A stretch of 19,077 nt of DNA from DASVWH01 sp036389715. Lineage in GTDB: Bacteria; Acidobacteriota; Blastocatellia; Pyrinomonadales; Pyrinomonadaceae. The position numbers were made by a program, and so were the translations under genes. Positions 15,338-19,077 of this stretch are shown one piece after another. The first letter of the stretch is position 1, and every line of letters starts with the position of its first letter. The notes under the pieces were generated by a model. The model was not told the origin of the DNA. It did not search any database and saw only the letters and a program-made list of their open reading frames with translations. The stretch is taken from assembly GCA_036389715.1 (NCBI GenBank), contig DASVWH010000052.1, positions 1 to 19,077 of the forward strand, written 5' to 3'.

Positions 15338-16282
15338 GTGAACTGGAAGTGGAAGGCAAGAATACAGAACGTCGTGGCCGCCATGCCGATGTCGGACAGG
15401 GTTTACTATGCGATGCAGCGCACTGTCGGCAGCCTCAAGCGCGGGCGGAGTAATCCGCTCGAATGGTTTGACGCGGGCCTGAGCATGGCCAAGTGGGTCA
15501 AGTCTGCGGGCAGCGAAGTCGCGGGCAAGCGCATTCTGGAAGTGGGCACGGGCCGCAACGTCTGTGTCCCGACGGCGCTCTGGCTCTGCGGCGCGGAGCA
15601 GGTCGTGACCGTAGACCTCAACACGTATCTCTCCGAAGCGCTTGTCCTGGAGTCGTTGGAATATGTGCGCCGGAATCAGGAGCGGGTCTCACAGATGTTC
15701 GGCCCGGAAGCAGGGGCATCGGGCTTCAAGGAACGCTTCCGCCAGTTGCTCGGCTTCTCCGGCAGCCTGTCCGATTACCTGCGTTTGACCAAGACGAAGT
15801 ATCTGGCTCCGGCGGACGCGACCCGGCTCGATTTTTCGGACCAAAGCTTTGATCTTCACGTCTCGCACGCCGTCTTCGAGCATATTCCTCCCGATGCCAT
15901 TCGGGGCATTCTGAGCGAGGCGCGCCGCCTGCTCGCTCCGCAGGGATTGGTCCTTCACATCATAGACCCTTCGGACCACTTTTCGCATGATGATGCTTCG
16001 ATTACGGCCGTCAACTTCCTGCAATTCAGCGAGCGCGAGTGGGAGAAATGGGCGGGCAATAAGTTCATGTATCACAACCGTTTACGGGGCTACGAGTACG
16101 TGGATTTATTCGAGCAGGCGGGGGCGCGCATCCTTCGCCGAAAGTTTGCGGTGGACGAGCCGTCGCTGGCCATGCTGCAAAACGGTTTCCGTCTCGACGG
16201 GCGATTTAGCCAGGTGGACCCGCAGGAGCTGGCCGTCAGGGGCTTGATATTGATGGGGACTTTCTCTGACGACGCAGATTAA
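15338..16282 (+). CDS. Class I SAM-dependent methyltransferase
   Basis: A 314-residue soluble protein with a Rossmann-fold methyltransferase core. Motif I is RILEVGTGRN (65-74) and the acidic end of strand beta2 is VTVDLN (90-95). Strand beta4 lies in DLHVSHAVFEHIP (172-184), with FEHIP typical of the Methyltransf_11 group, after a variable insertion of about 60 residues (100-158). Because it lies between glycosyltransferase and nucleotide-sugar genes, O-methylation of a sugar hydroxyl or carboxyl in the polymer is the likely role; the acceptor is inferred only from context. The start is GTG 15338, with AGAGGGG and ACGGG upstream. ATG 15383 is a weaker alternative that trims a basic N-terminal helix. 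Confidence 0.82.
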   Translation: MNWKWKARIQNVVAAMPMSDRVYYAMQRTVGSLKRGRSNPLEWFDAGLSMAKWVKSAGSEVAGKRILEVGTGRNVCVPTALWLCGAEQVVTVDLNTYLSEALVLESLEYVRRNQERVSQMFGPEAGASGFKERFRQLLGFSGSLSDYLRLTKTKYLAPADATRLDFSDQSFDLHVSHAVFEHIPPDAIRGILSEARRLLAPQGLVLHIIDPSDHFSHDDASITAVNFLQFSEREWEKWAGNKFMYHNRLRGYEYVDLFEQAGARILRRKFAVDEPSLAMLQNGFRLDGRFSQVDPQELAVRGLILMGTFSDDAD

Positions 16283-16364
16283 GAACGCGGCAACTTCGCG
16301 GCGGTCGTCTCGCACGATTGTCGTTTAACTCTCCATCGGTGGCACGGAGAAACCAGGGTGAAAA
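16283..16364 (+). promoter_or_regulatory. 82-bp gap before algD with ribosome binding site
   Basis: The largest gap inside the polysaccharide run after 3813. It ends with AGGGTG (16355-16360) close to the ATG, and GGAGA (16346-16350) further up. I see no convincing -35/-10 pair, no T-tract terminator and no long inverted repeat. An internal promoter for the last genes is possible but unsupported. Confidence 0.35.
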
Positions 16365-17678
16365 ATGAGACTGAGCGTTTTCGGACTGGGTTATGTCGGG
16401 TGTGTCTCGGCGGCCTGCTTTGCCAAAGAGGGGCATGAAGTGACGGGCGTTGATGTCAACGCCACGAAGGTCGAGATCATCAACAGCGGCAGAAGCCCGA
16501 TTGTCGAAGCCGGAATCGGCGAATTGATCGGGGAGATGGTCGCCGCCGGACGCCTGCGTGCAGTGACGGACTCTGCGGCCGCCATTCGGGATTCGGAGAT
16601 TTCGCTCATCTGCGTCGGGACGCCGAGCCACGCAAACGGCAGCCTGGACCTGACCTATGTCGAGCGGGTCTGCCAGGAGATCGGCGCTGCGCTCAAGACA
16701 AAGGGAGAGCATCACATCATCGTCATCCGCAGCACGATGCTGCCGGGCACGATTGAAAGCGTCGTCGCCCCGACGCTCGAAGCCCATTCGGGCAAGAAGG
16801 CCGGACGCGATTTCGGCGTCTGCATCAACCCGGAGTTTCTGCGCGAGGGAACATCGCTCAAGGATTTCTACGCGCCGCCCTTCACCTTAATCGGCGCGGA
16901 CCAGGAGGACGTGGCCGCCAGCGTCCGCAAGCTCTACGCGGGAATCAACGCGCCGCTTTTCGTCACCCCGATTAAGGCCGCCGAGATGGTCAAGTACGCC
17001 TGCAACTGCTTTCATGCTTTGAAGGTCAGCTTCGCCAACGAGATCGGCAACATCTGCAAGGGCCTCGGCATTGACAGCCATCAGGTAATGGATGCGTTTT
17101 GCCAGGACACGAAGCTCAATCTTTCGCCCTATTATCTTAAGCCGGGCTTCGCTTTCGGCGGCTCGTGTTTGCCGAAGGACTTGCGCGCCATCACCTATAA
17201 AGCGAAAGAGCTGGATGTCGAAGTGCCTGTCCTCTCATCCATTCTGCCGAGCAATCGCGGGCAGATCGAGCGCGCCGTCGAGATGATTCTGCGCACGGGT
17301 AAGAAACGCATAGGGGTCTTAGGCTTCAGCTTTAAAGCCGGGACCGACGACCTGCGCGAATCGCCGATGGTCGCCCTGATCGAGACTCTCATCGGGAAGG
17401 GAATGCAGCTTGAGATTTACGACCGCGATGTCTCGCTGGCGCGTCTCTTCGGCGCGAACAAGGAGTACATCGAGCGCGAGATTCCGCACATCTCCCAGTT
17501 GATGCGCGCCGAGATGGGAGAAGTCCTCGAAGCCGCGGACGTTTTAGTCATCGGCAACAAGGCCGAAGAGTTTCGAGCGTTGGAATCTAGATTAAGGGAG
17601 GACCAGATCGTGATTGACCTGGTCAGACTGTTCGACGATGGCCCCGGCCGCGGGCAGTACCAGGGAATCTGCTGGTAA
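16365..17678 (+). CDS. algD: GDP-mannose 6-dehydrogenase
   Basis: A 437-residue cytosolic NAD-dependent four-electron dehydrogenase that oxidises GDP-mannose to GDP-mannuronate. The N-terminal NAD domain has GLGYVG (7-12) and Asp30 for the adenosine ribose. The central region has CVGTPS (83-88), IRSTMLPGT (121-129), NPEFLREGT (155-163) and EMVKYACN (207-214). The catalytic Cys is in FGGSCLPKD at residue 268, the same number I recall for Pseudomonas AlgD. The C-terminal domain carries FKAGTDDLRESP, and HGANKEYIE-like GANKEYIE occurs further on; both are hallmarks of the GDP-mannose rather than the UDP-glucose enzyme. Length matches AlgD (436). Similarity to AlgD runs end to end, so I am confident of the activity. 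None of the other alginate genes is nearby, so GDP-mannuronate probably feeds a different polymer. The last residues (DDGPGRGQYQGICW) resemble tails seen in this family. Confidence 0.92.
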   Translation: MRLSVFGLGYVGCVSAACFAKEGHEVTGVDVNATKVEIINSGRSPIVEAGIGELIGEMVAAGRLRAVTDSAAAIRDSEISLICVGTPSHANGSLDLTYVERVCQEIGAALKTKGEHHIIVIRSTMLPGTIESVVAPTLEAHSGKKAGRDFGVCINPEFLREGTSLKDFYAPPFTLIGADQEDVAASVRKLYAGINAPLFVTPIKAAEMVKYACNCFHALKVSFANEIGNICKGLGIDSHQVMDAFCQDTKLNLSPYYLKPGFAFGGSCLPKDLRAITYKAKELDVEVPVLSSILPSNRGQIERAVEMILRTGKKRIGVLGFSFKAGTDDLRESPMVALIETLIGKGMQLEIYDRDVSLARLFGANKEYIEREIPHISQLMRAEMGEVLEAADVLVIGNKAEEFRALESRLREDQIVIDLVRLFDDGPGRGQYQGICW

Positions 17679-17704
17679 AAGGGTCCGGCGGGTGAGACTG
17701 AAGC

Positions 17705-18355
17705 GTGGCTTTTAATCTCTTACAGCATGATAAGCCCGGGCGCGCGCATCGCCTGCTGCACGTCGCCCTGCTGGTCCTGGTCGCCTGGTCGCTGGGAGCC
17801 TGGGCGGCTGCGCGCTCGCTCATCACGCGCGCTGAGCTGGCGCGGGCCGATGCGCTGGTCGTCTTTAGCGGCGGTTCGGTTTACCGGGAACGCGCTCTCT
17901 GGGCGGCGCATCTTTACAGGGAAGGCCGCGCGCCCAGGATTATCCTGACGGATGACGGGCTGCGCGGCCCCTGGTCTTTCACGGCGGAGCGCAATCCGAC
18001 CTACGCCGAACTCGAAGCGGAAGAGCTTCATAAGGCGGGCGTGCCGCTGGAAAGCATAGAGATATTGCCGCAGCAGGTTTCAAGCACCTATCACGAAGTC
18101 GCGCTGCTGCGCACCTATGCGGCGGCGCAAAACCTGCGCTCGCTGCTCTTCGTGACTTCACCTTATCACTCGCGGCGCGCGCTCTGGACGCTGAAGCGTC
18201 TCTTCGAGGGAAGCAATGTCCTGATCGGGCTTGAGGCGCCTCCGACGGGAGAGCAATCGCCCGCGCCTTTAACCTGGTGGTGGTCCGCCCGCGGATGGCG
18301 CTCGGTGGCCGCCGAGTATCCGAAATTCATCTATTACTGGCTGCATTATCGCTGA
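17705..18355 (+). CDS. YdcF/SanA/ElyC family (DUF218) membrane-anchored protein
   Basis: A 216-residue protein with one N-terminal membrane helix at about 17-38 and a DUF218 domain after it. The domain motifs are DALVVFSGGSVYRERA (49-64), RIILTDDG (78-85), SSTYHEV (126-132) and the signature TSPYHSRRAL (151-160), corresponding to TS-x-YH-x-x-RA. The catalytic domain is expected on the periplasmic side. Family members occur in envelope-related and exopolysaccharide loci, but their biochemistry is poorly known; relatives have been linked to envelope integrity and lipid-carrier metabolism. It starts at GTG 17705, 26 bases after algD, and lies 17 bases before the next gene, so it belongs to the same operon. 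Confidence 0.82.
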   Translation: MAFNLLQHDKPGRAHRLLHVALLVLVAWSLGAWAAARSLITRAELARADALVVFSGGSVYRERALWAAHLYREGRAPRIILTDDGLRGPWSFTAERNPTYAELEAEELHKAGVPLESIEILPQQVSSTYHEVALLRTYAAAQNLRSLLFVTSPYHSRRALWTLKRLFEGSNVLIGLEAPPTGEQSPAPLTWWWSARGWRSVAAEYPKFIYYWLHYR

Positions 18356-18372
18356 AGCGGCAAACTCCTTTG

Positions 18373-19077
18373 ATGACGAAGCAGACCGACTCGAAATGGC
18401 ATAGCAAGGCCCTGCACCCCATCCTGACGGGCGCTTTGCTGGTCGTGTGCCTGGCCTTGGCTTTCGCACAGAGGCCGCGCCGTGCCGCGCGTCAGGAGAA
18501 TGACGGGAGGGCTGCAACAGGAAGGAGCATCACGGTCAAAGCGGGAGACGATTTCCAGAAGGCCCTGAACGCCGCCAGAGCCGGAGACACAATCCTGCTC
18601 GAAGCCGGGGCGACCTTCAGGGGCTCTTTCATCCTGCCCTTCAAGCGCGGCTCGGGCACGGACTCAGACTGGATCACGATTCGGACCTCCGCGCCTGATT
18701 CAAGCCTGCCCGGCGCGGACGCGCGCGTTTCTCCCGCTCATGCCGCCTTGCTGCCAAAGCTCGTCTCGCCCGGCCAGGGCCGCGCCGCCCTGCGCACGGA
18801 AGCGGGCGCGCATCATTACCGCTTGATCGGCCTGGAGTTCGCCCCGGCCGACGATTCCGCCTTCGTTTATGACCTGCTCGCACTGGGAGACGGCTCAGAG
18901 AAGCAGAACAGCCTCGACCAGGTTCCGCATCATCTCATTATTGACCGCTGCTTCATTCACGCTCATCCCAAACAGAGCCTTAAACGCGGCATCGCCTTGA
19001 ACAGCTCCCATACCTTCATCATCAACTCCTATCTCTCCGGCTTCAAACAACTGGGCGAAGACTCCCAGGCCATCTGC
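18373..19077 (+). CDS. Right-handed beta-helix (pectate-lyase-fold) protein, 5' part only
   Basis: An open frame of 235 codons that starts at ATG 18373 and is still open at the last base, so the C-terminus is missing. Residues 17-33 form a hydrophobic signal peptide or anchor (LTGALLVVCLALAFA). Then comes ITVKAGDDFQKALNAARAGDTI (starting near 53), the usual entry strand of parallel beta-helix proteins, followed by short turns of helix: YRLIGLEF, HHLIIDRCFIHAH, RGIALNSSHTFIINSYLSGF. These are exported polysaccharide-binding or -cleaving folds; catalytic residues lie beyond the edge or cannot be assigned. The 17-base spacing to the YdcF gene and the presence of algD and a heparinase-family gene suggest action on the polymer of this locus, for example as a lyase, epimerase or secretion factor. 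AlgG and AlgK/AlgX-type roles cannot be tested here. Confidence 0.75.
   Translation, partial: MTKQTDSKWHSKALHPILTGALLVVCLALAFAQRPRRAARQENDGRAATGRSITVKAGDDFQKALNAARAGDTILLEAGATFRGSFILPFKRGSGTDSDWITIRTSAPDSSLPGADARVSPAHAALLPKLVSPGQGRAALRTEAGAHHYRLIGLEFAPADDSAFVYDLLALGDGSEKQNSLDQVPHHLIIDRCFIHAHPKQSLKRGIALNSSHTFIINSYLSGFKQLGEDSQAIC

Noticed and set aside
16365..19077. An alginate biosynthesis operon
   Set aside because: Only the algD-like gene fits; the synthase and secretion genes of alginate are absent and the neighbours are GT4/GT2, asparagine synthase and methyltransferase genes.

Overview
The window is a single codirectional (+ strand) polysaccharide-biosynthesis locus of about 17 kb. It is preceded by about 0.8 kb of non-coding but structured DNA and a gene for a divergent sigma-factor-like protein. 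The DNA is GC-rich and strongly GC3-biased through the coding part and visibly lower in GC in the first few hundred bases. Gene content and protein style suggest a free-living Gram-negative-type bacterium, possibly Acidobacteriota (Blastocatellia-like). That placement is an impression from the proteins, not a computed assignment.

Layout: 1-817 has no convincing gene but holds several perfect inverted repeats (231-272, 280-298, 312-344, 528-549) and a 10-bp tandem repeat. A TATAAT box at 818-823 precedes a sigma-like gene (866-2017). An intergenic gap of about 250 bp carries two adjacent stem-loops, one with a 16-bp arm. Then follow, closely spaced: a polytopic O-antigen ligase/polymerase-type protein (2275-3813), an asparagine-synthase-type amidotransferase (3862-5793), two GT4 glycosyltransferases (5851-7056 and 7053-8318, overlapping by ATGA), a heparinase II/III family lyase (8352-10790), a second asparagine synthase (10811-12778), a third GT4-type glycosyltransferase resembling those of PEP-CTERM/exosortase EPS loci (12832-14094), an ExoA-like GT2 glycosyltransferase (14122-15303), a SAM methyltransferase (15338-16282), a GDP-mannose 6-dehydrogenase (algD, 16365-17678), a YdcF/DUF218 membrane protein (17705-18355), and the 5' part of a right-handed beta-helix protein that runs off the right edge (18373 onward).

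Working model (inference): AlgD supplies GDP-mannuronate. Four glycosyltransferases assemble a repeat unit, the methyltransferase and one or both amidotransferases decorate it (uronic-acid amidation is a plausible role), and the Wzy/WaaL-like protein polymerises or transfers it. The heparinase-family and beta-helix proteins handle a uronate-containing polymer. No flippase, priming transferase, outer-membrane export protein, tyrosine kinase or exosortase is visible inside the window, so the locus must extend beyond it or use parts encoded elsewhere. The most unusual elements are the sigma-like protein at the head of the locus, the structured non-coding blocks on both sides of it, and the pairing of two different asparagine synthases with algD and a lyase outside any alginate operon.
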